Source: a virus
Reading direction: 5' to 3' (one strand)
DNA length: 56,815 bases
Virus record (IMG/VR): IMGVR_UViG_3300033141_001667
Coordinates: 1 to 56,815 of that record
Part shown: positions 31,601-41,479 of the stretch, piece after piece
Layout of the letters: every line of letters starts with the position of its first letter
How positions within the stretch are numbered: position 1 is the stretch's first letter
Notes under the pieces: model-generated
The model's input: only the letters and a program-made list of their open reading frames with translations
What the model was told of the DNA's origin: nothing
Databases searched by the model: none
Program-made: the position numbers and the translations under genes

Positions 31601-34600
31601 AGGGTTTGAAGGGCTTGCCGGACAGATGGCCGCTCTAGATCCTGACTTTGCGAAGACAGAAGATTCGATAGAAAATATGCGGACAGCTTTGCTTAGATTC
31701 TATGAGACCAGTGAAGAATTTAATCAAGCCGGTTTAAGCGGGTTCCGTATTCTTGAGGAATATACTGATATTGGCCTACGTAATTTTGCAGCAGCCATAA
31801 GAGACCTAGGAGAAACATCTGCTTATGTTGAAGGATTTTCTGACTCATTAGATAACTTACAAGCATCGTTTTCTGAAGTTGAAACAACTGCTACTGGAGC
31901 ATTCGGCTCTATTTCAGACGAAATTCAACATCTTGCAGATATTGGTTCATTGATTTCCTTCCCACCGGCCGAAGAAATCCCGTTCAGCAAATTGATGGCT
32001 CCGCTTAAAACATTTAGCGGTGAAACAGCCCGTGCCGCTACCGAATATCAAAAACTAATTGAAGAATTACAAACTGGATCTCCAACGATTGACCGTGCAA
32101 CTCAAATTTATAGCGAACTTGAAGCCGGATTAGAAACATGGACAGAAACACTTAAAGTTGCCACTTTGGCTCAAGATGAAGCTGTTCCTGCAATGCAGGC
32201 GTTAGTTACATGGCTAGAGACTCTTTTTGAAGAAGCGGTTCCGTCACTAGATATACAAGTCCAATATCTAATTGACACATTCAACAATGCCGCAGAGGGA
32301 TCATACGAACAAGCAACAGCCCTTGATGCATTAATCAAGATATACGAGATGTTGACTGGTGCATCTATTCTCCTCACAAAGAATGTAGATGGCGTTGAAG
32401 TTGGATTCCAATATCTTATAGATACTATCATTGAACTCATTCCAGCACTTAGCCAGGCAAACTCTGCATTCCAGCAATTTATAGCAGGACTTCAATATGC
32501 TACTGCCGAAGAGGCGGTTCAAGCCGTTGCTGATATAATTGCAAAGGCAGGGAGCGGAGAATTAAGCATTCAAGATATGCTGTTGGCTGGTCAATCTGTA
32601 GAGTCTATCCGATCCGTGCTTGAGGGCGCTAGAACTGGGGCATACCGAATTGGTGATCTTGTTGCAGCCAGCGGTATAGAAGCAGAATTAGCTAAACTTG
32701 CAACTATGATCGGCAAGACGCCGGAAGAGATTCAAGCAGAACTAGATAAAGCAAAAGCCGCTGCTGATAAGGCATCTAGAGAAGCCGCTACAGAAGCAGC
32801 CAAAGCGTTATCTCTGGCCCAAGAAGCTTTCCGCCAGCAATTCGCAGATCCAATCCTCGATGCCATTACTGGTGGAGATTGGATGGGTGCTGCTGAAGCC
32901 ATCAACGTTATTGCAGCCAGGAAAGACGAGCTAATAGCCGCTGGTGCTGGCTTAGAAATAGACGCATCTGAAGTTCTTGGATTGATCTCTGGAATGCGGG
33001 GCGATTTAATGTCTGCCGTTACTCAAATGGTTGATCTCGGCTATGTGTCTGAAACGGTCGCCAAACAACTAGAAGAATTCTTCTCTCCAACTGTCATCTA
33101 TTCAATGGATCAATTGCGCGAAGGAATAGATGGTCTTAATTTAGAGACTCGCGCCGAACTAGCCAGAGAACTCATCTCAGAACAAGAGCAGTTGATAGAA
33201 GATCTTAAGTTCTTTGGAATGGCCACTGAAGAAGCAGAAGTAACATTAATCAATTTGAGAGCTGCCGCAGAAGGGATAACACCACGAGATATTAATTGGA
33301 AAGATTGGATTGAAAATTTCGAGTTTAAGAATTTAGGCAATAAGATACTTAGTTTATTTGATACTGAAGTTGCGGCAAAAATTAAAGGATTCTTCCTTAA
33401 ATTCGCACCAGAAAATATTCAAGAACTATCAACTGCTCTATTTGAAATACTCCCAGAAGGAATCAAAAATCTTGTCGCCGGATTAGCTAAAGCAGCAAAC
33501 TATGCAGCATCCGGAGACATGTTAAATGCAGGGCTTTCTTTATTAGTTACAATCATTAACACCATCACTACTGCCCTAGAAGAACGCCTTACCGAATTAA
33601 AAGAAATTCTCAATGTCTATATCCAAGCATTCAAATCTGCGGCAGACTTATTAGGAGGTCTTTTTGGGTCTGGATTCTTTGGCACTTTGGCCAAAACAAT
33701 TTTAAATTCATTTGTTGGCGCAATCCAGATGATCGGCAAAGAAGGACAAGATTTAATAAGTGCCGGACTGACTATGTTAATCAATGTTATCGATGGCGTA
33801 GTATCTGCATTTAAAAACCTTATTAGCCAAAGCGATGCCTACGGTGAATTGCAAAAAGAATCTAGCAATGTTTGGAAATCTATTTCAAATTTACTCGGAG
33901 AGTTCTTGTGGCCATTGGTTGCAGCAATTCGTTATGTTCGTGAAATCCTTGGAATGCCAGGAGCTGATAGCGAACAAGGAGCTATGGGATCTCTTAATAT
34001 TCCAGCAGGCTTTAAAACTCTTAGGGCGGCTTGGGATGTTGCGGCAGAAGGGCAAAGAGTTATTGGCGAAGATAAAGAAGTAAAAATTCCAGCATGGGCC
34101 GCACCATTCGGAGAAGCACTCGGAGAGGCAATCATCAATCTCCTTGAAGGATTCGGGATTTCAAGCTGGACGGACATTCTAACTGCAGTACGCGATAAAG
34201 CTAGCGATCTTTGGTCTTGGATAACTGGAAGGCTCCCAGCAATTATGGGCGCGGCTGATTCTATTCTGCGCAGCATAGGTGATTTCTTAGAGCGCAATGG
34301 CCTCACGCTAGACAATATGATCTTAAAAATTCAGGCTGGAATAGACTGGATTATAAGAGAAGGCCCTGGATGGATTACAAATCTTCTTGGTTGGCTTGAC
34401 AAAATAATAGAAGCAATCTATGTTGCCAGAAACTGGCTAATCAATAATCTGCCAACGTGGGAACAATTAAAAGCTGAAATTAATAGATGGATTAATGCTA
34501 TTGGGCAAATGCTTGATTTTACTTCAGTCACAAATGCAATCGATAATATTACCAAAGCTATTGATGGGATGAAGAAAGGCATCATATATGCCCTTGCAAT

Positions 34601-34988
34601 ATCAACTGGAGCGCTTGTTGGCGCATTGGCAGCAGGTCTTATTGGGCCAGTTCGTGTTCCTGTAGGAGCACTAGCCGGTGCAGCGGGCGGCGCATTACTA
34701 ACTTATATATTAGATAGGCTTGGGGTTTTTCATAACGGCGGAATAGTACAAGGTATACCAGGGCAAGAAGTTCTCATTAGAGCCATGCCCGGAGAACAAG
34801 TTTTAACCCCGGCGCAACAGCAAAGTTACGGTAGCAGAGATACCTACGTAACTGGCAACACCTTCATCCTCCCCAACGTAACCGACCCAGAATCTTTCAA
34901 GCGTGAATTCAATAGCATGACGTGGAAAGCTAATCGTAGAGCAAGCGGAAATAGATATGGGACATTAGCCGCAGAAGGCAAGGCATAA
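28629..34988 (+). CDS. Tail tape measure protein with intein
   Basis: 2119 aa before splicing, about 1707 after. Extein N-part residues 1-194 (MNQELLLVIRAQNLATAQLN...), intein 195-606, then TTMSELAHQFGRLAGVAAPA, the conserved tape-measure helical block. Further on are hydrophobic segments (for example LGAGSMLAGFGLGALGIGGV and AAFTIYIIHEI) and long coiled regions; the end carries a short glycine-rich part with FHNGGIVQGIPGQEV, seen at many tape-measure C-termini. Determines tail length and is injected. Weak ribosome site before the ATG. Confidence 0.93.
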   Translation: MNQELLLVIRAQNLATAQLNQLRGGLAGMGAQVKTATAAARSATTSFSGLWRTFKQLMPILGLVKIFQELKQAIGNATRSAIEFGEALHNLWTLTDMNKSALVALGSQIRDLARQFNVTGVEASRAMYQIYSATFYAKDAFLILEESIKGAVAGLSDVFNVADMMTTVLNAWRMEAAETAYVNDLLFTTIKYGKCLEGSSLVLLSDGRLEKIENLSDGAQVVAFDGKKFVPVNAEWVDQGVKPIVKLTTRLGREIKTTWTHPYLTEDGWKKVSKLSVGDKIAVPTHLPFFGIKHVPKEEAGFLGFWIAEGTGKSKMPEVSSIKYHSAVSKWAEYFGCSINVVNNKSCAHLRIVGDGAKNKNKCMNFLRKHKIDRDVSIDKHIPEEVFTWDKESVAELLHWLFNGDGWLCRGEDNGRGYNHKLGYGSKSETLVRQINHLMLKFGIVGRVREREYSEKIINSLIKENDNKYWVWECNKSKDIRRFLKFIGIDREFAKEAANRPFEERRDHANSKVSSDVVQEICAIYTSGDYTQEEIAKKYGLSQQCISLIINGKRRGPGIFSESIDIESQYIYDKIVKIEELDAAHVYDLVVPEYQNFIASDIIAHNTTMSELAHQFGRLAGVAAPAGAAISEMTAAIATLTRQGIATDWAITSLRQTLMQTLRPGAELAEVIRGLGFDSGRALIEALGFANAIQSIGKYADANALKMENLFTNVRAVTAVLPLATTAAGEYRKDLARMANAAGTATEAFNKQAESWAYQLGVLKTSIQDAGVTIGRVFIPALKALLTVLSIISQLLAHVMSVFNEMGGGIFLAIVSGISILTVAFWGLYKALIAVNKMLLTTLTTGAAGAANIGAKIGAMAYGLGAGSMLAGFGLGALGIGGVAATVKGLIDFKLVLETSGEDEAKLALKSSLESVFGAAIGGAILGSILGIGAVAGGVIGLGVMATAAFTIYIIHEIRKAAAIEAESVAQAERIIRLNIDLLPELIAPGKGFEGLAGQMAALDPDFAKTEDSIENMRTALLRFYETSEEFNQAGLSGFRILEEYTDIGLRNFAAAIRDLGETSAYVEGFSDSLDNLQASFSEVETTATGAFGSISDEIQHLADIGSLISFPPAEEIPFSKLMAPLKTFSGETARAATEYQKLIEELQTGSPTIDRATQIYSELEAGLETWTETLKVATLAQDEAVPAMQALVTWLETLFEEAVPSLDIQVQYLIDTFNNAAEGSYEQATALDALIKIYEMLTGASILLTKNVDGVEVGFQYLIDTIIELIPALSQANSAFQQFIAGLQYATAEEAVQAVADIIAKAGSGELSIQDMLLAGQSVESIRSVLEGARTGAYRIGDLVAASGIEAELAKLATMIGKTPEEIQAELDKAKAAADKASREAATEAAKALSLAQEAFRQQFADPILDAITGGDWMGAAEAINVIAARKDELIAAGAGLEIDASEVLGLISGMRGDLMSAVTQMVDLGYVSETVAKQLEEFFSPTVIYSMDQLREGIDGLNLETRAELARELISEQEQLIEDLKFFGMATEEAEVTLINLRAAAEGITPRDINWKDWIENFEFKNLGNKILSLFDTEVAAKIKGFFLKFAPENIQELSTALFEILPEGIKNLVAGLAKAANYAASGDMLNAGLSLLVTIINTITTALEERLTELKEILNVYIQAFKSAADLLGGLFGSGFFGTLAKTILNSFVGAIQMIGKEGQDLISAGLTMLINVIDGVVSAFKNLISQSDAYGELQKESSNVWKSISNLLGEFLWPLVAAIRYVREILGMPGADSEQGAMGSLNIPAGFKTLRAAWDVAAEGQRVIGEDKEVKIPAWAAPFGEALGEAIINLLEGFGISSWTDILTAVRDKASDLWSWITGRLPAIMGAADSILRSIGDFLERNGLTLDNMILKIQAGIDWIIREGPGWITNLLGWLDKIIEAIYVARNWLINNLPTWEQLKAEINRWINAIGQMLDFTSVTNAIDNITKAIDGMKKGIIYALAISTGALVGALAAGLIGPVRVPVGALAGAAGGALLTYILDRLGVFHNGGIVQGIPGQEVLIRAMPGEQVLTPAQQQSYGSRDTYVTGNTFILPNVTDPESFKREFNSMTWKANRRASGNRYGTLAAEGKA
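29211..30446 (+). other. Intein with LAGLIDADG homing endonuclease
   Basis: 412 aa. Starts at Cys (CLEGSSLVLLSDGRLEKIEN), has the block-B-like TWTHPYLTEDGWKKV, and ends VYDLVVPEYQNFIASDIIAHN followed by Thr as +1 residue. Two LAGLIDADG-type motifs are visible: LGFWIAEGTG and LLHWLFNGDGW. A helix-turn-helix sits between endonuclease and C-terminal splicing part (SSDVVQEICAIYTSGDYTQE and IAKKYGLSQQCISL). Insertion is between TTIKYGK and TTMSELAHQ of the tape measure. Confidence 0.9.
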
Positions 34989-36599
34989 ATGAGAGCAACC
35001 ACAGGTGGAGAACTCACACTTCTACATACCCCACAAAGATCTGAAGCTGCCAAGATAGAGATTATCAAGGCTGGGAATACAACTAATGTATCTTCTCGTG
35101 TTCTAAGTGCTACATGGAATCTATCTGCCGACCATCGAGTTGCTGATGGTAGCGTTACTTTCAAGGACGAATATACGGTCTATGCCACTACATCTGCCCT
35201 TAATCCACTGGTTGAAGGTTCTACATACAATACCGTAGATACTGCTTATAGTCCGTTACTTTGGCCAAATAGCGATATCAAGATTTATGTTGGTGTTGAT
35301 ACACTAGGCTCAGATGCCGCCGACAATCTCAAACTGGTTTTTCACGGTGTTCTTGGAGATGAAATAACTCCAAGTTATGCGCCAAATAATCGCTCTCTAA
35401 CTGTACAATTTAGAGATCAAGCTAAAAGACTTCAACAACATTTCATAATTGGAGAATACGTCTACGGAGATGAGGATGGGACTGCCGCTGTTGCTATTAT
35501 TCAGAGCATCCTAAATGATTGCTTTACAACAGATACATCATCTCCTGATTATAAGAAACTTCATGTAGATTCATCTGCATATACTAATTGTAATCTTGTT
35601 GTCTACCCGATGAAAATCGGCAATATGTCTTGTTGGGATGCTATCAATAAAGTTATAGCCTGTGCTGCTAATGATGACATGGGATTTGAATTGAGATATC
35701 GTTATCTTCCAGATGGAGATACCTCAACTAAAGATAGTGAAGGCAATATTATTACAACTTCTGGTGAGGGATTTCATCTTTGTTTGCTCGAAATTGATCA
35801 ATCTAATACGTCTGCAGATGATACATTCGACGCTGGGACTGACGAAATTGCCAATGAATCGATCACTATTTCTGACGATACGATAAGAAACTCTGTGTAT
35901 GTTAAATATGTAGACAGAGACACCAAAGAAGAGATGACAATCCATCGAGACGACAGAGCCTCAATAGATCTTTATGGAATTAGAGATATGCAAATTGGCC
36001 AATCAGATGTCCCATTTATTGATACCTATGAAGAGGCTTGGGATTTAGCCGGGGTTGCTTTAAATGCATTAAAAGATGTTCCCGGCACAGATAAATTCAC
36101 GACTCAACTAGCTTATCATATTGAGCCTAATGATTTATTAGGAATGGTTAATGCCCAGATGTTTACCGGCACTGATAAGATGGGCGTTACTGATATCCAA
36201 TTCAACATAAAGTGTGGCGGTGGAACGACTACTCGGCAAGGCTTTTCAATGACTGTAACTGGTATTAGAGATCGCATTACTGGTTCTCGTATTGGATTCT
36301 TGTCAATGACTGGAGAAAGTGGCCATCAATATGAATTACCACCGGACATCGTTGATGGAACCGGCAGGAGCGAATGGGGCGTAGACGAGCAAGGTAACGC
36401 TAATACAGAAACCGTACTAACCATTCCGGTGCCGCCTAATATCCAATATGATCTGATTGAATGGATGTATGCAATTAGAGGGGAAGATCGTTGGAGAAAA
36501 GAGATAACAACATCGCCAGATCTAACAATAATGGGATTGCCACCGGGAAAAACATTGGTATATTTACACAGATTCAGACTCAAAGGAGAAGAGAGATAA
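34989..36599 (+). CDS. Baseplate hub/distal tail protein
   Basis: 536 aa beginning MRATTGGELTLLHTPQRSEA. Strand-rich with sequences such as RSLTVQFRDQAKRLQQHFII and SCWDAINKVIACAANDDMGF, the second matching a hub (gp27/gpD-like) domain style where an AW-AI-ki-a... helix follows strands. Its position right after the tape measure and before fibre genes fits a hub or distal tail protein. ATG follows the tape-measure stop by one base. Confidence 0.62.
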   Translation: MRATTGGELTLLHTPQRSEAAKIEIIKAGNTTNVSSRVLSATWNLSADHRVADGSVTFKDEYTVYATTSALNPLVEGSTYNTVDTAYSPLLWPNSDIKIYVGVDTLGSDAADNLKLVFHGVLGDEITPSYAPNNRSLTVQFRDQAKRLQQHFIIGEYVYGDEDGTAAVAIIQSILNDCFTTDTSSPDYKKLHVDSSAYTNCNLVVYPMKIGNMSCWDAINKVIACAANDDMGFELRYRYLPDGDTSTKDSEGNIITTSGEGFHLCLLEIDQSNTSADDTFDAGTDEIANESITISDDTIRNSVYVKYVDRDTKEEMTIHRDDRASIDLYGIRDMQIGQSDVPFIDTYEEAWDLAGVALNALKDVPGTDKFTTQLAYHIEPNDLLGMVNAQMFTGTDKMGVTDIQFNIKCGGGTTTRQGFSMTVTGIRDRITGSRIGFLSMTGESGHQYELPPDIVDGTGRSEWGVDEQGNANTETVLTIPVPPNIQYDLIEWMYAIRGEDRWRKEITTSPDLTIMGLPPGKTLVYLHRFRLKGEER

Positions 36600-36600
36600 T

Positions 36601-36984
36601 ATGGCATTACTTAAAGCATCAGGAGAAAATATATTAACAGATGCAAGTCTTGCTGCGTCGGCCACGACTGTTGCTAGCAGTAATGTTGATTTAACTAAAG
36701 CAATGTCTTGGGTTGTTACAGTTACGTTAACATTCGATGCATCTGCAACTGATGGCGCTAGATTAACATTGTGGCCGAATTATGATGGGTCTACAATAGA
36801 TACAGTAGCCTGGGATGACTGGTATTGGCAAATAGATGTGAACGATGCAGGGAATCCTGAGGTTAGAACATCTCCGCCACTCAACGTATCCCCAAAGGGA
36901 TGCAAAGTAAAGCTGGAAAACTTAGATAGTTCTTATGCTATAACCAACATCTCGATAGAGTCCGTAAAACAGACTGCGGGGTAG
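36601..36984 (+). CDS. Small beta-sandwich tail protein, 127 aa
   Basis: Begins MALLKASGENILTDASLAAS; alternating strands (WVVTVTLTFDASATDGARLT, AITNISIESVKQTAG) suggest a carbohydrate-module-like sandwich. AAAGGAGAAGAG precedes the ATG. It lies between the hub and the large tail-tip gene, each separated by one or two bases, so cotranslated. Confidence 0.6.
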   Translation: MALLKASGENILTDASLAASATTVASSNVDLTKAMSWVVTVTLTFDASATDGARLTLWPNYDGSTIDTVAWDDWYWQIDVNDAGNPEVRTSPPLNVSPKGCKVKLENLDSSYAITNISIESVKQTAG

Positions 36985-36985
36985 A

Positions 36986-39241
36986 ATGACCGACAGAGCG
37001 TTATTTACTAAAGCAAATGAAGTTGTGAGAATTGAGCATACTGGATTTACTGATTGGTCTGCCCAGCAAATTCTTACTATTGCAACTGATCCCACCATTC
37101 CATCACCGCCAACTCTTGCTGCTACTGCTGCCGACCAAGCTATTGATCTTACAATAACTGCCCCGACTACGAATACTGACGGCACTGCGATTACCGATAT
37201 CTTAGAATATAATATCTATTATGACACAACAGATGCCATTGATGTAACTAACAACGCGACATATGCCGGTGTTTATTCTATCTCCGCTACTAAGAAAACC
37301 CACCCCACATCGGCTCAGCACTATTTTAAAGCAACTTGTGTAGACAAGTGGGGTAATGAGTCAGCTGGGTCCAATGAGGTCAATGCAACCCCAATCGTGG
37401 CCTCTGGGGTGCCTGTATCGATTGATGACTATACAGATAACTTCGATAGCATTCTTACTGGTTATGGCAATATTGGGATCATCTTCAATGTGCCGAAACC
37501 TACTTGGGAAAGATGGGCTGGTTGGAAGTTATACGCCAACAATGATGGTGGGGCTGGATCAGGGGCTCTTACTGGAGATCCTGTTGCTGATGGAGATCTT
37601 ATTTATACTGGCTCTGGCGGCAGTTTTATTCATAAGGGACTTAACACCGAATGGTTATATGAATATGGGTTAGTTGTTCTTGGAGAAGATGGCACTGTCA
37701 CATCTGGAACAGTCAGCAATAATTCCGGAGCTGGATATCAACCGAATGAAACCGACAATTCAAACTTCGATGGAACCGTAATAGCGAGCAGAGTCGTTTC
37801 GACAGGAGAAGTTAGGGGTGATCACTTCTACGCATCAAGTTATCTTCATATCGGAGTGCCTGGATGGCAAAGCGATGGATGCCAATTTGAATATAATGGC
37901 GGAAATCCCCGTGGATATATAGGCGATGGAGCAGACGCCTTCTTTAAATATGATGGAACAAAGATAACATGGAAGGCGGCTAATACCGAACTTGACGATG
38001 AGGGAAACCTTATAGCGACAAGCGCAACTCTCTCTGGCGCAATCACAGCAACATCAGGAGCTATTGGCGGATTCACGCTAGCCACTCATCTCTACACAGG
38101 ATCAAAGACAGCTTATAATGATACAAATGCCGGTATTCATATTGGCACAGACGGAATTGGAATTGGCAATAATGTATTTACTGTCAGCGCAGCGGGGGCT
38201 TTGGTGGCGACGAGCGCAACGATCACTGGCGCAGTCACAATCTCCAGTGGTTCAGGAATTGCGAATCTGTCTGATGCTGGGGCTCTTGCTGTTCTCAATG
38301 TTGTGGGGACAGCACAGATTGACAATCTTGCAGTAACAAGTGCAAAGATCAAGGACCTGTCTTTTGACAAGATCACCGCTGCAACGAATACGGCTAGCCT
38401 GACGATTGGGGGATCAGGCTATCTCAAATCGTCTAATTACTCGGCGGGGTCGGCAGGATTCAAAATCGACGGAGACGGCGATGCCGAGTTCAATGACGTA
38501 ACCGTGCGTGGCAAGATCATTGCGAATGTGTCTGGATCAAGTGTCCCGTGGGGTTATGTGAGTGGCGTGAATGTGACTTATGGTCAAATTGCAGCGAATG
38601 CAGTGAGGACGAATGAGATTTACATTGATGGGGATGTTGACTTTTCGGCGGTCGGAACACGGCAAGCGTGCAAAGGAATCAATGGCCTGTATTTCTCGAA
38701 CACAAAGAATGTAGCATCTCCTCACATTCTCATTAACGCCGGTAATTTGTATCTGTCAGAAGGTACTGGACGAGCAAGCTTAACCCTTGATGAGACAGGA
38801 GTAGTTCTGACAAATAACGGATACAACTCAATTCTAACAATATCAAGTGGCGACGATATCTACTTAGAGCCTGGAATCAATAACGAAGATGCCGTGATAG
38901 GCACGTTCAAATATATCAATTATCGGATATATAATGGAAACGCACCTACATCATGGGAAGAAGTAGACGCCTCCGAACAAGTTGGTAGTCGTCGGGCCTT
39001 ATTGTTATTGAGAATTGAGAATAATGGATCAGGTTCTATGAACGTTCGCTTCAGGCCATCAGATGAGAGCGGGGAACAAGATCCTAATTGTCATGATTGG
39101 CCGGGCGCTTTCGGGACACGAGTTGATGATATACAAGAGGTTCAGTGGGTGTGGGTTCTGACAGGGACTACTGGCCGTTATGATTGGGATTCAGATGTAA
39201 ATAATTCGTGCTATGTTAATATTCTCGGATACTTCGCATAA
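36986..39241 (+). CDS. Tail tip/host-interaction protein with Fn3 domain
   Basis: 751 aa. An early fibronectin-III-like segment (PSPPTLAATAADQAIDLTIT, GVYSISATKKTHPTSAQHYF) followed by long stretches of strand/turn repeats (ATSATLSGAITATSGAIGGF, LVATSATITGAVTISSGSGI), then a C-terminal receptor-like part. This is the style of phage J-type or side-tip proteins. Gene order supports tail tip. No autocatalytic chaperone motif is seen. Confidence 0.66.
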   Translation: MTDRALFTKANEVVRIEHTGFTDWSAQQILTIATDPTIPSPPTLAATAADQAIDLTITAPTTNTDGTAITDILEYNIYYDTTDAIDVTNNATYAGVYSISATKKTHPTSAQHYFKATCVDKWGNESAGSNEVNATPIVASGVPVSIDDYTDNFDSILTGYGNIGIIFNVPKPTWERWAGWKLYANNDGGAGSGALTGDPVADGDLIYTGSGGSFIHKGLNTEWLYEYGLVVLGEDGTVTSGTVSNNSGAGYQPNETDNSNFDGTVIASRVVSTGEVRGDHFYASSYLHIGVPGWQSDGCQFEYNGGNPRGYIGDGADAFFKYDGTKITWKAANTELDDEGNLIATSATLSGAITATSGAIGGFTLATHLYTGSKTAYNDTNAGIHIGTDGIGIGNNVFTVSAAGALVATSATITGAVTISSGSGIANLSDAGALAVLNVVGTAQIDNLAVTSAKIKDLSFDKITAATNTASLTIGGSGYLKSSNYSAGSAGFKIDGDGDAEFNDVTVRGKIIANVSGSSVPWGYVSGVNVTYGQIAANAVRTNEIYIDGDVDFSAVGTRQACKGINGLYFSNTKNVASPHILINAGNLYLSEGTGRASLTLDETGVVLTNNGYNSILTISSGDDIYLEPGINNEDAVIGTFKYINYRIYNGNAPTSWEEVDASEQVGSRRALLLLRIENNGSGSMNVRFRPSDESGEQDPNCHDWPGAFGTRVDDIQEVQWVWVLTGTTGRYDWDSDVNNSCYVNILGYFA

Positions 39242-39266
39242 TCAGTGAATTTCAAGGAGATATAGA

Positions 39267-39629
39267 ATGAAAAGGATGATTCTAATAGCAGCAATGTTGG
39301 TATTGTTTGGTATCGGAGCCTCAGCAAGCAGTTTTACTGCATTCATTCAACCGGATGAGCGTGTGCCATACTTTGGTGTCCGAGGATTTCATGAAAAGAT
39401 TTGCGATGGCATAGAGTTCTCCTTAATGTGGGAAGTAGGACAGTTTACATTCATCGAGCCACGGCCATTAAGAGACTTGCCGTTCTACATTCTCGAATTC
39501 AGACCACAACTACAACTTATGGTCGGTAATGAATGGTGGATCGGCGTAGCGGTATTCAATCAGATAAGAACGAATCATCCGGGGCATTATGTATTCCAGC
39601 CTGAGTTCTTTATCCGGCACGAGTGGTAA
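39267..39629 (+). CDS. Exported protein with signal peptide, 120 aa
   Basis: MKRMILIAAMLVLFGIGASA is a classic signal peptide (basic start, hydrophobic core, AxA-like end), so it is secreted. Mature part SSFTAFIQPDERVPYFGVRG has short amphipathic strands and aromatic residues and ends FRPQLQLMVGNEWWIGVAV, HEW. Possibly a small outer-membrane or periplasmic protein. CAAGGAGATATAGA precedes the ATG. Unusual within a tail module. Confidence 0.6.
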   Translation: MKRMILIAAMLVLFGIGASASSFTAFIQPDERVPYFGVRGFHEKICDGIEFSLMWEVGQFTFIEPRPLRDLPFYILEFRPQLQLMVGNEWWIGVAVFNQIRTNHPGHYVFQPEFFIRHEW

Positions 39630-39763
39630 ATGAAATAAAAATAGTCCAAGAGAGTTTAGTGTTTAATCCGATTATTATGAGACAATGGTATATTGGCGAT
39701 GGCTGTCTTTATTATCCTAAGAACAGTAATAATAGGCCATATAATAGAATAAAGGATAAATAA
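39623..39763 (+). CDS. Possible overlapping small gene, 46 aa
   Basis: A frame from GTG 39623 to TAA 39761 reads VVNEIKIVQESLVFNPI then MRQWYIGDGCLYYP. No ribosome site is seen; an internal ATG (MRQWYIGD) could start instead. Its end meets the next gene start. Low certainty. Confidence 0.28.
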   Translation: MVNEIKIVQESLVFNPIIMRQWYIGDGCLYYPKNSNNRPYNRIKDK

Positions 39764-39764
39764 T

Positions 39765-41141
39765 ATGTTCATGGAACACCCGATGGGTCTCTGGAATGTA
39801 GACTACATCACCATTAAAGGCGGCAATAATTCTTATTTACGTTTGGGTTCCGTAACTACTACTCAGAGAGACGCATTACCAGCAATTGATGGAACATTAA
39901 TTTATAATAAAACAACATCTACTATCCAAGGTTACTATGATGGATCATGGGTTGACTGGTCAGCCGCTGGCGCTGGCTCTGATACAACCGCTATTCATGA
40001 TGACACTGCTGGAGAGATCGTTGCGATAACCGAGAAGACATCTCCTGTTGGCGCTGATGAATTCCTGATCGAAGATTCAGAGGACTCAAACAACAAGAAG
40101 TCTGTCAAGTTTTCTAACCTCGGTTCTGCTGGCGTTCCCATGAAAACGTCTGAGGCCATTACGATCTACGTCGATACAGGTGGAAATGACTCGACCGGCG
40201 ATGGATCAAGCGGTAATCCTTATCTTACAGTGAACAAAGCCGTTGCCCACTATCTTAAATGTTATCCTTATATCGCTCATGACTGTGCGATTGCTATTGG
40301 TGCGGGAACATTTACTTTGACTAGCGCGATTGATCTAGCGGGATTGGCGATCTTTGGATCGCTTACCTTCACCGCTAAAGACACTTCAGACAACCTTCTC
40401 TATGATCGTGGGACGGCTGACGCCGGCGGTGGGAATAACGAACTAGATGATACTTCTAAATCCTGGGATGTAGATGAATGGAACGGCGGATGGGTTGCCA
40501 TCATTAAAGGGACAGGTGCGGGGCAAGTTCGCACGATCTCAGATACGACAGCAACAAAATTGACCGTAAGCGTGAATTGGACCACAAATCCAGACGCAAC
40601 AAGCGTTTATGTATTATCAGCGACTAAGATCGATGGGAATGCGGCTGTAAGTGGTTGTTTTACAGCATCTCGAATCGATAATGTAAAACTCACTGGCTTG
40701 TACATCACTGGTGCGACTGGATGGCAGATTCTCAACTATTACGGATTCAATTGGAGGGTGACTGCTGGTTTGATCGACGGAAGCACTACAGACAATGGCA
40801 TATTCCAAAGTGGCGGAAGCATGAATATCAGAGGCACATGGGTACGTGCAGATGGCATTGGTATCCTGGGACAATACCAAGCAGCGTTAGAATTGGCTAG
40901 CTCTGGCGAAAACGCGATGTGCGTCATCGCAGGAAACGCTGGCACAGATACCGGGCTTGAGGCGAATTATAGTGCAGCAATTTACACCTCTGCCGGCAAT
41001 ATAACCTTCGTCGATTGGAACAAAGGGATCTACGCACACAACAACTCGGTTGTCGGCAACGGTTTGGGGCAGACGTTCGTAAATTGCACAACTAATGCTG
41101 ATCCTGCAGCGGCAAGTGATGCGAGCTTCATCGAGGCATAG
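39765..41141 (+). CDS. Tail fibre/receptor protein with beta-helix
   Basis: 458 aa. N-terminus MFMEHPMGLWNVDYITIKGG then LGSVTTTQRDALPAIDGTLI, a virion-attachment motif (TTTQRDALPAIDGT-i-YN) common in phage fibres. From about residue 135 (AITIYVDTGGNDSTGDGSSG then NPYLTVNKAVAHYL) a pectate-lyase-like right-handed beta helix begins, as in 20636-22012. Likely the receptor or glycan-binding tip. AAAGGATAAATA precedes the ATG. Confidence 0.72.
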   Translation: MFMEHPMGLWNVDYITIKGGNNSYLRLGSVTTTQRDALPAIDGTLIYNKTTSTIQGYYDGSWVDWSAAGAGSDTTAIHDDTAGEIVAITEKTSPVGADEFLIEDSEDSNNKKSVKFSNLGSAGVPMKTSEAITIYVDTGGNDSTGDGSSGNPYLTVNKAVAHYLKCYPYIAHDCAIAIGAGTFTLTSAIDLAGLAIFGSLTFTAKDTSDNLLYDRGTADAGGGNNELDDTSKSWDVDEWNGGWVAIIKGTGAGQVRTISDTTATKLTVSVNWTTNPDATSVYVLSATKIDGNAAVSGCFTASRIDNVKLTGLYITGATGWQILNYYGFNWRVTAGLIDGSTTDNGIFQSGGSMNIRGTWVRADGIGILGQYQAALELASSGENAMCVIAGNAGTDTGLEANYSAAIYTSAGNITFVDWNKGIYAHNNSVVGNGLGQTFVNCTTNADPAAASDASFIEA

Positions 41142-41149
41142 GAGGCACT

Positions 41150-41479
41150 ATGTGGGTATTGGTTTATAGCAAGGATTACAGTGGCCACAAGGCAGGAGAT
41201 CTGCATCTGATCGGGCGCGGGGCGTTTCGTCCGTCGAATCACAAGATGGAGATTCTTGAATATGTCGAAGTGCCGGAACAGGTTACGAAATATCTTTATG
41301 CCGATGACGAACTGTGCGGCAAATTATCTGATCTCAAGCAGTACACGCCAGAAGAGAAAGAGAAGTTGCCGTCTACTGCCATGGCTGCATTGAAAGCCCG
41401 TGGTCCAGCGACGAATGAAACGATGCCTGGATTGCTTGAGAGGATTCAACTAATTGAGAGGGCTCTTGGATTGGAATAG
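41150..41479 (+). CDS. Hypothetical tail-region protein, 109 aa
   Basis: Starts MWVLVYSKDYSGHKAGDLHL, 8 bases after the fibre stop, with TAGGAGGCACT. Contains VTKYLYADDELCGKLSD and ends as a helix (ERIQLIERALGLE). By position it could be a fibre chaperone, but no family resemblance is secure. Confidence 0.55.
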   Translation: MWVLVYSKDYSGHKAGDLHLIGRGAFRPSNHKMEILEYVEVPEQVTKYLYADDELCGKLSDLKQYTPEEKEKLPSTAMAALKARGPATNETMPGLLERIQLIERALGLE